Source of the DNA: Paenibacillus wynnii
GTDB lineage: Bacteria > Bacillota > Bacilli > Paenibacillales > Paenibacillaceae
DNA length: 32,477 bases
Direction: 5' to 3'
Assembly: GCF_030812855.1 (NCBI RefSeq)
Contig: NZ_JAUSTK010000045.1
Location: 1 to 32,477, forward strand
In this document: positions 14,142 through 22,256 of the stretch, in pieces
Position numbering within the stretch: position 1 is the first letter of the stretch
Layout of the letters: every line of letters starts with the position of its first letter
The notes under the pieces: generated by a model
Seen by the model: only the letters and a program-made list of their open reading frames with translations
What the model was told of the DNA's origin: nothing
Database searches by the model: none
Translations under genes and position numbers: made by a program

Positions 14142-16511
14142 TTAAGTTACACGCAGTGTAATGCCCAGGCAGACACCTATAAATTCAGTGGCTGACGCGG
14201 AGTCAGGTAATGATGGTTCGGCAGAGACCAACTGTGCATCTAAAGAGGATGCACAGGTTGAAGAAGCCGGAACAGCTCGCTCGCGGAAGCAAGAGCGAGG
14301 GTGGGCCGGGCTGTACGCCAGTAGCTCCCACTGGCGTACAAACTGCCAGACCGCTTCGCGTAGTCTGGCATCCTCTATGTGCAGGGAGGCAGCGTACTCC
14401 CTGCCGGTCATCCCCGGCGGCGGCTGGCCATAGCGCGCCGCCAGCCCTTGCCAAGCCAGAGCGGCTGCGGCCAGCAGCCGTTCTGGCTTGGCCGTTCTGC
14501 TGCTGCGCGCAGCCAGCAGCAGGGCCAGGCTCCGCCGCCAGCGCCAAGCGGCGGCGGGAAGCAGCAGCGCCGCCGCTTGGAGCGGCGCTGGGGTTGGCCC
14601 GCCCTGGCGCAGCCGGGCGGGGAGGGTGCCCGCGCCAAGCGCAGCGGGCGAGAATAGCCCCGGCGGCACGGCAGCCGCCGGAGGTTGACCTGGCAGCGCG
14701 GTGCCCGCTGCCGCTATTGAACCCGGCGTGGGGTCGAAGGGAACCCAGCCCGCGCCGGGAAAATAAACCTCTACCCAGGCATGTGCATCCGCCTGGGTGA
14801 CTGCATACCGCAGAGGGACGGAGCCCTTCTCTGCGGTTCCAGGCCCGTATCCCTGCACGTATCGTGCGGGAATGTCGGCGCTGCGCAGCAGAGTAACCAT
14901 TGCCGTAGCGAAGTGAACACAATAGCCTTTCTGGGATTCGAACAAGAAGTCGTCCACAAAATCGGCTCCTACCGGTGGCACCTTGGTATCCAAGGTGTAT
15001 GGATAGCGACTCTGCAAATAATCCCTTACCGCAACGGCAGCATCATACCGGCTCCGTGCAGGTGCTATGATCTCTCCAGCCAGTTCCCGAACACGGTCCG
15101 GGAGTGAGGTGGGCAGCTCTAAATAAGTATCCTTTACCTTCACCGGGTCCGAACCGGCAAAGGCACGAAGAACCTCGGGGTTCATCTCAGGCAACAAAGA
15201 CATAACCATATATGTGGTTATCCGCGCCGAACCTCTAATGTTGGGCAGCCGGAAACTGTCCTTCTCTGCATTCGAAAATATAAATCCCAATTTACTGCCG
15301 TCAGCCAACTGAACATTCGTAACATCTACAACCCTTCCGGCGCCAAATAACGGCTGCCCTCCAGGCGATGGAACGGCGAATTGTACCCGTTGAAGCAGCG
15401 TAGTTCCTCCTGATTCTATGAACTCTGGAGAACTCTCATCCGGCAGACTTGCCAAATTCAGCGGTTGATAAGCCTCGCTGCTTTTTCCCCATCGGCGTCC
15501 GTCATAATAAGCGAAGCTTTCTCCGCGCCAATAGACGGGTAGACTGCTTTCTGCCGTGAACACAAGCTCATTGCTTTGGGATAAAGGCGTGCCTAGCTCT
15601 CTTTCACCAGAGCCGTAGCCTGTCATTCCCGCTGCCATTCCCTGTTGTACCGAACTTTCTCCTTCGGCCCATGCCTGCAGCTTGCCGAGCACCGGCAGCA
15701 ATGAAATCGGCGATCCCGGTTGCGGGCTATACAGCTCACCCCCACACCAAGCTGCTGCCGTTAGTCCGGCAGCAGCTATAAAAGCAGTAAGCCCCCAGCG
15801 GGCATACGGAATATTTCTCCAGCCGGGATTTTTTTCTCGCATTAGAAGCAACCAACACATCGCTTTCAGCCATAAAATCAAGCCTGTTGAAATCACTATC
15901 TCCTGAATTGTATTGATCTCGGTCAGCCTGTTCAATATCAACAGGTAGATCAGGGTTACAATACTAAACAGTGAAATACTGGCTCTAAAAAGAGCTAAAT
16001 GCTGGACGGAGGCTACCAGCATCCCCCAACCTACCATCAGGATTAATAGACGGCTCTCGCTGCTGAGTTCGGACATCTTCCCGGAAAGAAACAGGAGTGC
16101 ATCCCCTTTGATTCCCGTGAGAAAAGCGGTTAACCAGGCTATGCCTTTATCCTCTGCGCACATATATATCCATGATAATAGAATAATTACTAACTGCATC
16201 GACTGGGGCACCCAGCCGGGGAGATGGAACAATCCGCATACTAATAGCAGCATTGCCGCCAGGGCAAGAACAGCCAACAGCTGGCGGGTGTCCTGTTCCT
16301 GGCTAATGCGGTATAGAGGATGCAGCCACTGTATAAACAATCCCATTATAGGCAAAGAGAACAGCAACCTGAAATATACGGGAAGCCTCCCCGTGTATTC
16401 GGCTGAACTGCTCTCTTTCTTCCCTGGTGACCGACCTCGGTTCATACCTTGATCAGGATCTTCTACCCTCAAACCCAATCTACCGTACTCTTGGTTGTCC
16501 AGATGGCTCAT
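14142..16511 (-). CDS. TgpA-type membrane transglutaminase
   Basis: About 789 residues, equivalent to B. subtilis YebA. After a polar N-terminus come about six TM helices (roughly residues 45-220), an extracytoplasmic region, then a transglutaminase core with Cys531 (KGYCVHFATAM), His577 (DAHAWVEVYF) and Asp593 (FDPTPGS). An Ala/Pro-rich linker, one more TM segment and a short cytosolic tail follow. The linker and tail (about 14260-14760) are strikingly GC-rich compared with the rest of the gene. The ATG at 16511 overlaps the end of the DUF58 gene by 32 bases; MQCRPM at 16550 and ATG 16445 are alternatives. The last 50 residues (Ser/Ala/Cys-rich) look unlike a normal tail. Substrate unknown, presumably cell-surface. 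Confidence 0.85.
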   Translation of the reverse strand: MSHLDNQEYGRLGLRVEDPDQGMNRGRSPGKKESSSAEYTGRLPVYFRLLFSLPIMGLFIQWLHPLYRISQEQDTRQLLAVLALAAMLLLVCGLFHLPGWVPQSMQLVIILLSWIYMCAEDKGIAWLTAFLTGIKGDALLFLSGKMSELSSESRLLILMVGWGMLVASVQHLALFRASISLFSIVTLIYLLILNRLTEINTIQEIVISTGLILWLKAMCWLLLMREKNPGWRNIPYARWGLTAFIAAAGLTAAAWCGGELYSPQPGSPISLLPVLGKLQAWAEGESSVQQGMAAGMTGYGSGERELGTPLSQSNELVFTAESSLPVYWRGESFAYYDGRRWGKSSEAYQPLNLASLPDESSPEFIESGGTTLLQRVQFAVPSPGGQPLFGAGRVVDVTNVQLADGSKLGFIFSNAEKDSFRLPNIRGSARITTYMVMSLLPEMNPEVLRAFAGSDPVKVKDTYLELPTSLPDRVRELAGEIIAPARSRYDAAVAVRDYLQSRYPYTLDTKVPPVGADFVDDFLFESQKGYCVHFATAMVTLLRSADIPARYVQGYGPGTAEKGSVPLRYAVTQADAHAWVEVYFPGAGWVPFDPTPGSIAAAGTALPGQPPAAAVPPGLFSPAALGAGTLPARLRQGGPTPAPLQAAALLLPAAAWRWRRSLALLLAARSSRTAKPERLLAAAALAWQGLAARYGQPPPGMTGREYAASLHIEDARLREAVWQFVRQWELLAYSPAHPRSCFRERAVPASSTCASSLDAQLVSAEPSLPDSASATEFIGVCLGITLRVT

Positions 16512-17838
16512 GGGAGGGTTCCACCCCCTGACCATAGGTCGGCATTGCATGCTCGAGACAATATAATCCCGCGCCCAGACGTTTTAAACTGTCTCCGATG
16601 GTGCCATTTCCAGAAGCAGATCCCGGAGATTTCCGATCCCATGCATAATATAAGCTGACTTTCACGCCATGCGATAATAAATGGGCAATTACCTTTGCGG
16701 ATTCCTGCTCCAATGTCCCTGTGACGACAGCAATGCTCATGCCCGGAATCCATCCATGGGAAGCATCATCGAGAAGTTGCGACAGACTTCTTGTGCTGTC
16801 GGACTTAATTTCAGTGAGGACATTCAGTACCCTGCCCGGAATGGCACCCAGCCCTTCATGCCTAGCCATCCCTTCGGGCCATCCGCCGCTGAACAGCTGA
16901 ACATAAGCACCTGAACGCTCGGCAGAGCGCATCAATCCCATTGCTGTCGAAACTGCCTTTTCAAACGCAGGAGTTTCCGTCCCCCTACTACTACGGGGTA
17001 GAAGCGCATCCGCAGGTATCTCATAACTCTTGAAGGCGTTATCCAGTACGATACAGATCATACGCGCATCCCCCCGTTCAGGGGTTCGACTGTGCAAAGT
17101 CCCATGCCGGGCTGAGCTTTTCCAATGGATTCGGCTCAGTGGATCTCCGGGTAGATAATGACGGATATCTGTAGCCTCTTCTTGGCTTCTACTGCGCAAT
17201 GCAGCAGCAGACTCACCCGGAATATAACCGCCCTGCATATTCATTTGTCCAAAATATAATGGGGACGGAAGTACTTTGAATTCTGAACTTCCCTTCGGAT
17301 GACTTATACCTGTAAACCAGCCTGTTAAATCGCCCCACTTTATATAGCAATTCTCTAAATGGTGAAAGCCGCGTGTCACTTTCGGCAATCTGTAGGTATA
17401 AATAAAAGTTCTGCGAAAGCCGGGAAACAGCAGTTCCCGGTGAATTTCACCGCTCCATCGGTCTGTAATCATCATCCATGGCAGTGGAATACGCGAACGA
17501 AAGCTAACTTGAACTGTGACCATCACCGATTCACCGGATACGGCATGAACCGGGGTGACCAAACGATTAATATCTATCCGCTTAGGTCCGAGCAAATACA
17601 ACATGAATCCGCCAACCAAAAGAAGTCCGACAGCCACAGAAAGGAACAGCAGCTCAAAACCACCTAGTCCTAAATATAAACCGAAGAACAAACCGCCTAC
17701 ACCCAGCATTCGCGCCCACTCTAACAAAGCCCTTTTATTGCGGAGATAGGGTAGTTTTTCCGTCGGTTTTGGGTCAATCTTCTGTTGCGGATCTATTAAA
17801 GATGAAGAGGACAATGGGACAACCCTTCCTTTTTCCAT
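16480..17838 (-). CDS. DUF58 family protein
   Basis: About 450 residues, equivalent to B. subtilis YeaD. Two TM helices (about 42-85) are followed by a beta-rich region and the DUF58 signature RHYLPGDPLSRIHWKSSARHG near residue 235, then a von Willebrand A-like remainder. DUF58 proteins usually work with a MoxR AAA ATPase and a TgpA-type transglutaminase. The transglutaminase overlaps downstream, but no moxR gene is present upstream. The ATG at 17838 has no good ribosome binding site; the in-frame TTG at 17814 has AAAGGAAGG nine bases upstream and may be the true start. Confidence 0.87.
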   Translation of the reverse strand: MEKGRVVPLSSSSLIDPQQKIDPKPTEKLPYLRNKRALLEWARMLGVGGLFFGLYLGLGGFELLFLSVAVGLLLVGGFMLYLLGPKRIDINRLVTPVHAVSGESVMVTVQVSFRSRIPLPWMMITDRWSGEIHRELLFPGFRRTFIYTYRLPKVTRGFHHLENCYIKWGDLTGWFTGISHPKGSSEFKVLPSPLYFGQMNMQGGYIPGESAAALRSRSQEEATDIRHYLPGDPLSRIHWKSSARHGTLHSRTPERGDARMICIVLDNAFKSYEIPADALLPRSSRGTETPAFEKAVSTAMGLMRSAERSGAYVQLFSGGWPEGMARHEGLGAIPGRVLNVLTEIKSDSTRSLSQLLDDASHGWIPGMSIAVVTGTLEQESAKVIAHLLSHGVKVSLYYAWDRKSPGSASGNGTIGDSLKRLGAGLYCLEHAMPTYGQGVEPSHEPSGQPRVR

Positions 17839-17926
17839 AGATTTAGATGCTATCTATTCTTCCCAGGAAAAAGGGGGGGCAGACGCTGCAATGAACTCTT
17901 TTTGCGGTTAAATGCAATTTATAAAG

Positions 17927-19243
17927 CTAATCAGCCTTCACCCGACGCTCCTCGCTAGTCACATTGGTTGACAGCGGCGGATGCTCGACAATTTCAAGCA
18001 GATCGCGAAGCGATACCCAGATTACTCCGCCTATCATTTCCACTTTACCTTTCCTGACGGATACCTCACCGTTAACTCCGTTGAAGACCAGCTCTTTATT
18101 CTCAACATCCGCCAAAAAGGATCGCCCATTTAAGGTAGCCTTTCCGCTACGAATACCCGCTTCCCAGTTCGCCTTGCCTCCAAGTCTCTCAATAACAGCC
18201 CGCATGGGTACCATGTATTGACCTTGCTCAATCCTGTACTCCCCTGGCTTAAGCTTCGTTTCCTGCTTCCCCACTTCCAGTATCAGCGGTTTCCCTACCT
18301 CGAACAAAGCGCTATTAGTGGTTATATTCGAGGCAATCCAAGCCGCGGAAGGTTTAGCTGCCTCTGAACCGGCACTGGACGAAGAAACCCTGAATTGTAC
18401 AGGCTTAACCTGGTTATCCAGTAAACCAAAGGTATACCCTGCTGCTTTGTAGCGGGCAATAATTTCAGGGAGCGCCTTCGCACTTTCTGCATGCCCTCCC
18501 CCATCATGAATTAGCAGAACTACACGGGAGGAAGTAGTATTCGGTACTGCCTCTTTGATGATTTCAGCTGCTGGCACCCCTCTTCGTTTGGAGTCACCGC
18601 TATCCACAGTCCAGTCAGTAACTAAGTACCCTGCTTGCTTCAGCAGGTAGAAGTAGGTATCATCAAAATGACCGAAGGTTCCGCCGGGTGCTCGAATAAG
18701 CTGAGGTCTTGTGCCTGTGATGCCTCGAATAATCTCTTCAGTCTTCTTGATCTGGTTCCAAAAGCGGGTAAATCCGCTATATAATTCGTGATAATTATGA
18801 TCATAGCTATGATTGCCTATGGCGTGACCTTGTTCCCAAATTTTGCTAATGACCTCCGGGTGGCTTTTGGCTCCGTTGCCCAACACAAAAAAGGTCGCCT
18901 TCACACCTTCACTTTTTAGAATATCAAGTACTTTTGCAGTGACTGGACTGGGTCCATCGTCAAAGGTTAAATAGACCATTTTGCGGGATTCATTGTCTTT
19001 TGATGCGACTGCGGGCGTTGGTGAGACCTGAGGGGTGTTCGGTTGCTGTGCAGCGGAGGAATATTTTATGGCCACAGGAACGTTTTGTTTTGCGTGAGCA
19101 GGAGATTTCTCCTGCAGCTTTGTTGTCCTGATACTTGCAGCTTGCGAGGTACCGCAACCAGATACTACCATCATTACAGCTATCATTAAAAGCAATCCGC
19201 GCAGAACTAATCCTAGGCTGCGGGCTTTCTTGTTATCCCTCAT
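17927..19243 (-). CDS. polysaccharide deacetylase lipoprotein with C-terminal stalk domain
   Basis: A 438-residue lipoprotein: hydrophobic signal then lipobox VSGC with Cys30. A Pro/Ser-rich linker (about 45-88) leads to a NodB domain: TFDDGP (Asp95, Asp96), the metal ligands His145 and His149 in NHSYDH, RAPGGTFG and LIHDGGGH. The set is complete for a metal-dependent carbohydrate esterase (CE4) acting on peptidoglycan or an exopolysaccharide. The C-terminal 110 residues resemble the copper amine oxidase N-terminal-like stalk domain common in Paenibacillus surface proteins (MVPMRAVIERLGGKANWE). The ATG at 19243 has GGAGG 8 bases upstream; the longer reading frame to 19294 lacks this. It is divergent from the DedA gene. 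Confidence 0.9.
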   Translation of the reverse strand: MRDNKKARSLGLVLRGLLLMIAVMMVVSGCGTSQAASIRTTKLQEKSPAHAKQNVPVAIKYSSAAQQPNTPQVSPTPAVASKDNESRKMVYLTFDDGPSPVTAKVLDILKSEGVKATFFVLGNGAKSHPEVISKIWEQGHAIGNHSYDHNYHELYSGFTRFWNQIKKTEEIIRGITGTRPQLIRAPGGTFGHFDDTYFYLLKQAGYLVTDWTVDSGDSKRRGVPAAEIIKEAVPNTTSSRVVLLIHDGGGHAESAKALPEIIARYKAAGYTFGLLDNQVKPVQFRVSSSSAGSEAAKPSAAWIASNITTNSALFEVGKPLILEVGKQETKLKPGEYRIEQGQYMVPMRAVIERLGGKANWEAGIRSGKATLNGRSFLADVENKELVFNGVNGEVSVRKGKVEMIGGVIWVSLRDLLEIVEHPPLSTNVTSEERRVKAD

Positions 19244-19280
19244 CTTCTCTACCTCCAGCATTCTATTGGCTTTTGGTAGA

Positions 19281-19309
19281 TTGTATGAAGACAAGCTTCA
19301 GAATAGAAT
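19281..19309 (+). promoter_or_regulatory. putative promoter of the DedA gene
   Basis: TTGTAT (19281-19286), 17-base spacer, TAGAAT (19304-19309), 32 bases before the ATG. Confidence 0.5.
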
Positions 19310-19340
19310 AACAACTGCCTTCCTGGAGAGTGACAACCTA

Positions 19341-20012
19341 ATGGAAATGTTGAAATGGATTCAAGAGTTATTTGCCAATTACGGATATAGTGTATTGTTC
19401 TTTGGGTTGCTGCTGGAGTTCGTCGCTTTGCCTTTTCCGGGTGAGACCACCCTGGCCTTTGCCGGGTTCCTGTCCTATATGGGAAGACTGGATTTCATGA
19501 CCTTAATTCTAGTCGCCTTCATTGGCACAACTGTAGGTATGACTACAACCTATTTCATCGGACTGAAAGCCGGATTACCTTTTATACAGCGCTATGGCAA
19601 ATGGTTTTTGCTCTCTCCGAGTAAGCTGGACAAGACGCAGCGTTGGTTCGAACGGTACGGAAGCATCCTTATTTTTATCGGTTATTTTATTCCCGGCGTA
19701 CGTCACTTTACCGGTTACTTCTCCGGCATCATCGCCCTTCCCTTCCGAAAATTTGCCTTGTATGCTTACAGCGGCGCTCTATTTTGGGTATTGCTGTTTC
19801 TCGGCCTAGGGCGGATATTCGGCCCTCAATGGGAGGGAGTTTTTCATTTGTTCGAGCTTTATGATATATGGATCCTTGCAGGTATTGCGGTGGTTGCCCT
19901 GTTCATTATCTTATACCGCTTCCGCCGTAGCATAGGTGCCCATTTAGGTAAACGGAAGGCCAATATTAAGTTGAAAGCCAAGATAAAAGAGCCCTCAAGA
20001 GGCGGTGATTGA
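19341..20012 (+). CDS. DedA family membrane protein
   Basis: A 223-residue polytopic protein with the DedA/SNARE-associated pattern: LLLEFVALPFPGETTLAFAGFLSYMG, a re-entrant region with GTTVGMTTTYFIGLKAG, FERYGSILIFIGYFIPGVRHFTGYFSG, and C-terminal helices ending in a basic tail. DedA proteins support envelope homeostasis, and some recycle undecaprenyl phosphate or phospholipids across the membrane. That role would fit the lipid-carrier-dependent glycosylation genes in the window, though the link is inference. ATG 19341 gives the normal family length; GGAGA lies 12 bases upstream. Longer in-frame starts to 19230 overlap the divergent gene's leader. Confidence 0.9.
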   Translation: MEMLKWIQELFANYGYSVLFFGLLLEFVALPFPGETTLAFAGFLSYMGRLDFMTLILVAFIGTTVGMTTTYFIGLKAGLPFIQRYGKWFLLSPSKLDKTQRWFERYGSILIFIGYFIPGVRHFTGYFSGIIALPFRKFALYAYSGALFWVLLFLGLGRIFGPQWEGVFHLFELYDIWILAGIAVVALFIILYRFRRSIGAHLGKRKANIKLKAKIKEPSRGGD

Positions 20013-20028
20013 ACCGCCCTTTTTTTTG
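20001..20028 (+). terminator. intrinsic terminator of the DedA gene
   Basis: GGCGGT-gattga-ACCGCC followed by CTTTTTTTT. It overlaps the last codons and stop of the gene. Confidence 0.93.
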
Positions 20029-20111
20029 CTGCGCAGTTATTGGCAAGACTTTGTACCCTTTTGTTTGATAAAATAGCTGTAGTGATCCTGAGATAAGCGG
20101 GGGTGCAGCTA

Positions 20112-20459
20112 ATGAACCATTTCATTAGATTAATGATTTTCTTCATCGTTATATTGGCAGGGTGTTCCAATAATAAAGCGACAGAATACCCTTTACTGCC
20201 CTATCCAGAAGTTGTTGTGTGGGATAACAAATCCTATGTTGTAACCGATGAAATCGTAAGTCAGTTATCTATTGGACAAAAGCTGGGTCATGTCAAACGT
20301 TACATAGATCCAACCATAGCCTTGCCTGAAAAAAATGAAGACTCCACTATAGCCCCTGTAGGGAGTACAATCTATGAAATAAAAGGCAGGGACTTGAAGT
20401 ATGAATTTGCCGTTGAAATCAATGGGCAGCTTCGAAAAGCCGTATATAATGAACCTTAA
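20112..20459 (+). CDS. small putative lipoprotein
   Basis: A 115-residue protein with a lipoprotein signal peptide (hydrophobic core, lipobox LAGC, then SNN). The mature part contains VVVWDNKSYVVTDE, IGQKLGHVKRYID, APVGSTIYEIKG and a final AVEINGQLRKAVYNEP. This layout is seen in a family of small exported Bacillus proteins without known function. ATG 20112 follows GCGGGGG; the in-frame GTG at 20103 lies on that site. It is 36 bases before the WYL regulator on the same strand, perhaps co-transcribed. Confidence 0.75.
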   Translation: MNHFIRLMIFFIVILAGCSNNKATEYPLLPYPEVVVWDNKSYVVTDEIVSQLSIGQKLGHVKRYIDPTIALPEKNEDSTIAPVGSTIYEIKGRDLKYEFAVEINGQLRKAVYNEP

Positions 20460-20495
20460 TATAGACCGAATATTCCAAGAAAGCGGGATCAACCT

Positions 20496-21437
20496 GTGAA
20501 AATAGATCGATTGCTATCCATTGTCATCCTGTTAATGAACCGAAATCTGATTCAGGCAAAAGAGCTCGCCGACATGTTTGAGGTGTCCGTGCGCACGATT
20601 TACCGTGATATCGAAAGTATTAATCAAGCGGGCATACCAGTGGTTACCTATCAAGGAGCCAACGGCGGTATAGGGCTTATGGAAGGGTACCGCCTTGACC
20701 GTAATATTCTAACAGACAGGGAGCTGGCCGATATTTTTACGGCCCTGCAGAATGTCTCCGCCTATGGCGGGGGTGAACATTCACTGCTCATGGAGAAGAT
20801 CAGCAGCGTGATTCCCCCCTCCAAAATCGATGCCTTCCGCAGCAAAACGACCCAGCTCGTGGTCGACTTTTCACCCTGGGGGATTAACAGCCCTCTGGAA
20901 GAGAGGCTGAGTACTTTGAAGGAAGCGCTTGAGCACAGCGTGGCGGTAACCTTCGAATATGTCAGTGCAGAGGGTCAGTCAACTCTGCGTTCAGTGGAGC
21001 CCTACACGCTGGTGCTGAAGGGGCAGTCATGGTATTTATACGGCCTATGTGCATTACGGCAGGAATTCCGGTTGTTCAAGCTGCTGCGGATGAAGGCACT
21101 CGTGAAGGAGACGCGTACTTTTACAAGACAAGACCTTCCTGCGAAAGAGCTCCCTTGGATCGCTGAGATGACAAGAGAAACCTCATTGGTGCCAGTGGTT
21201 CTTCGTTTCACACCCGAAGGTAAACACCTTGCCGAGGATCGTTTTGACTACACTGAGCTTGAAGCTGACGACATGGGCGGCTACAGGGTCTCGCTCGACT
21301 ACCCTGAGGACGGGTGGTTATATGGCTTCCTTCTAAGCTTCGGAACAGCTGTGGAGGTGCTTTCACCGGAGCATATACGTCTTAAACTTGGGGAGATGGG
21401 CGCAGGAATTGCTGCAAAATACGGATGCTCAAAATAA
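20496..21437 (+). CDS. WYL-domain transcriptional regulator (YafY type)
   Basis: A 313-residue regulator. Residues 1-60 form a DeoR-like winged helix (KELADMFEVSVRTIYRDIESINQAGIPV). Residues 140-220 form a WYL domain with the name-giving Trp179-Tyr180-Leu181 followed by LRQEFRLFKLLRM. The C-terminal 80 residues form the WCX extension. WYL domains sense ligands, often nucleic acids or small molecules; the ligand here is unknown. The start is GTG 20496 with a weak site (GCGGGA). It is followed by a terminator and then a zinc-ribbon gene on the same strand. Confidence 0.9.
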   Translation: MKIDRLLSIVILLMNRNLIQAKELADMFEVSVRTIYRDIESINQAGIPVVTYQGANGGIGLMEGYRLDRNILTDRELADIFTALQNVSAYGGGEHSLLMEKISSVIPPSKIDAFRSKTTQLVVDFSPWGINSPLEERLSTLKEALEHSVAVTFEYVSAEGQSTLRSVEPYTLVLKGQSWYLYGLCALRQEFRLFKLLRMKALVKETRTFTRQDLPAKELPWIAEMTRETSLVPVVLRFTPEGKHLAEDRFDYTELEADDMGGYRVSLDYPEDGWLYGFLLSFGTAVEVLSPEHIRLKLGEMGAGIAAKYGCSK

Positions 21438-21470
21438 ACCTGACGGAATGTCGTCAGGTTTATTTTTTTA
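21432..21470 (+). terminator. intrinsic terminator of the WYL regulator
   Basis: A stem AAATAAACCTGACG against CGTCAGGTTTATTT with a six-base loop, then a run of Ts. The stop codon lies inside the 5' arm. Confidence 0.93.
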
Positions 21471-21532
21471 TAATGGGTACATAACCTAAGCATATGGATT
21501 AACCATTACAAATTTAGAGGAGAGATTCGAAG

Positions 21533-21811
21533 ATGGAACAGGGACAGAACCAAGAGCAAATATTTTGCCAAAGCTGCAGTATGCCAATACAGGATTCCGC
21601 ATTATGGGGTACGGAGCAGGATGGCAGCAAAAACAGCGAATATTGTATGTACTGCTACGAAGCCGGAGAATTTAAGCAGCCTGACATTTCTCTACAGGAA
21701 ATGACTGACCTATGTACAGGTTTTATGGTCCAAGAGGGTATGGCCGAGGACACGGCAAGACAGATGCTTGCTGAACAGCTGCCCCGCTTGAAACGGTGGA
21801 ATGCTTCCTAA
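21533..21811 (+). CDS. small zinc-ribbon protein
   Basis: A 92-residue protein with two CxxC pairs, Cys12/Cys15 (FCQSCSMP) and Cys38/Cys41 (YCMYCYEAG), suited to one zinc ion. A helical tail includes FMVQEGMAEDTARQMLAEQLPRLKRW. This matches the putative zinc-ribbon family often found alone or fused to effector-binding regulators. GAGGAGAG lies about 9 bases before the ATG. It follows the WYL regulator after a terminator. No catalytic residues are apparent; a regulatory or metal-binding role is inference. Confidence 0.85.
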   Translation: MEQGQNQEQIFCQSCSMPIQDSALWGTEQDGSKNSEYCMYCYEAGEFKQPDISLQEMTDLCTGFMVQEGMAEDTARQMLAEQLPRLKRWNAS

Positions 21812-21875
21812 TTCTTTATTCGGTTGGATTCCTTATGATGCATGAAGGGATGGGGTTACTTTCGGGTCTGACCTG

Positions 21876-22064
21876 GTTAGTTGCACTTTATACATCTATT
21901 AGGTGCAGAATTGGGACTTGCAGAGCTATAAGTGTATTAAGTGCAACTAAAATCTACCAATGGAGGCGTTATCGCCGAATATTGTAGATATAAGTGTACA
22001 AAGTGCAACTATAGTGAGCGGTTCGGGTATGGTGGATGTTTTAGTTGTATAAAGTACACTTAAA
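21876..22064. repeat. four-box intergenic element, copy B
   Basis: Boxes start at 21876 (+), 21927 (-), 21989 (-) and 22040 (+), spaced 51, 62 and 51 bp. This is the clearest copy: the boxes at 21989 and 22040 match TAGTTGYA-N5-TACACTTA almost fully. Spacers are 26, 37 and 26 bp. It lies in the 445-base gap between the convergent zinc-ribbon and MFS genes. The rest of that gap holds two terminator-like hairpins. Confidence 0.85.
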
Positions 22065-22112
22065 CGCTCAGACGGGCTCGGAAAAACTCACCAGTGCCTC
22101 CATATGACAAAA

Positions 22113-22152
22113 AATCCGGAAAATAGACTTCTTAGAGTCCATCTTCCGGATT
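22113..22152 (-). terminator. terminator hairpin downstream of the MFS gene
   Basis: A long stem AATCCGGAA/TTCCGGATT, continued inside by AT.GACT/AGTC.AT. On the minus strand it runs into TTTTTT, so it would stop transcripts from the MFS operon. Confidence 0.8.
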
Positions 22153-22181
22153 GTGAGAGAAACCTAACTTCTATAACCCAG

Positions 22182-22229
22182 AAAGGGACTAATCCTCGGG
22201 TCAGTACAGACCGAAGGATTAGTCCCTTT
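22182..22229. terminator. long hairpin after the MFS gene, possibly bidirectional
   Basis: A perfect 15-bp stem (AAAGGGACTAATCCT against AGGATTAGTCCCTTT) with CGG/CCG continuing inside. The plus strand continues CCCTTTTAATT and the minus strand TTTCTGGGTT; T-tracts are short on both sides. Confidence 0.65.
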
Positions 22230-22256
22230 TAATTATAAGATTATATATTGTTTACT

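Noticed and set aside
14203..14922. Several long open frames on both strands within the GC-rich part of the transglutaminase gene
   Set aside because: They follow from the scarcity of stop codons in GC-rich DNA. They have no ribosome binding sites and overlap the intact catalytic domain of the real gene.
17839..17926. Possible terminator between the deacetylase and DUF58 genes
   Set aside because: Only a poly-C/G run and no stable hairpin with a T-tract were seen on the minus strand.
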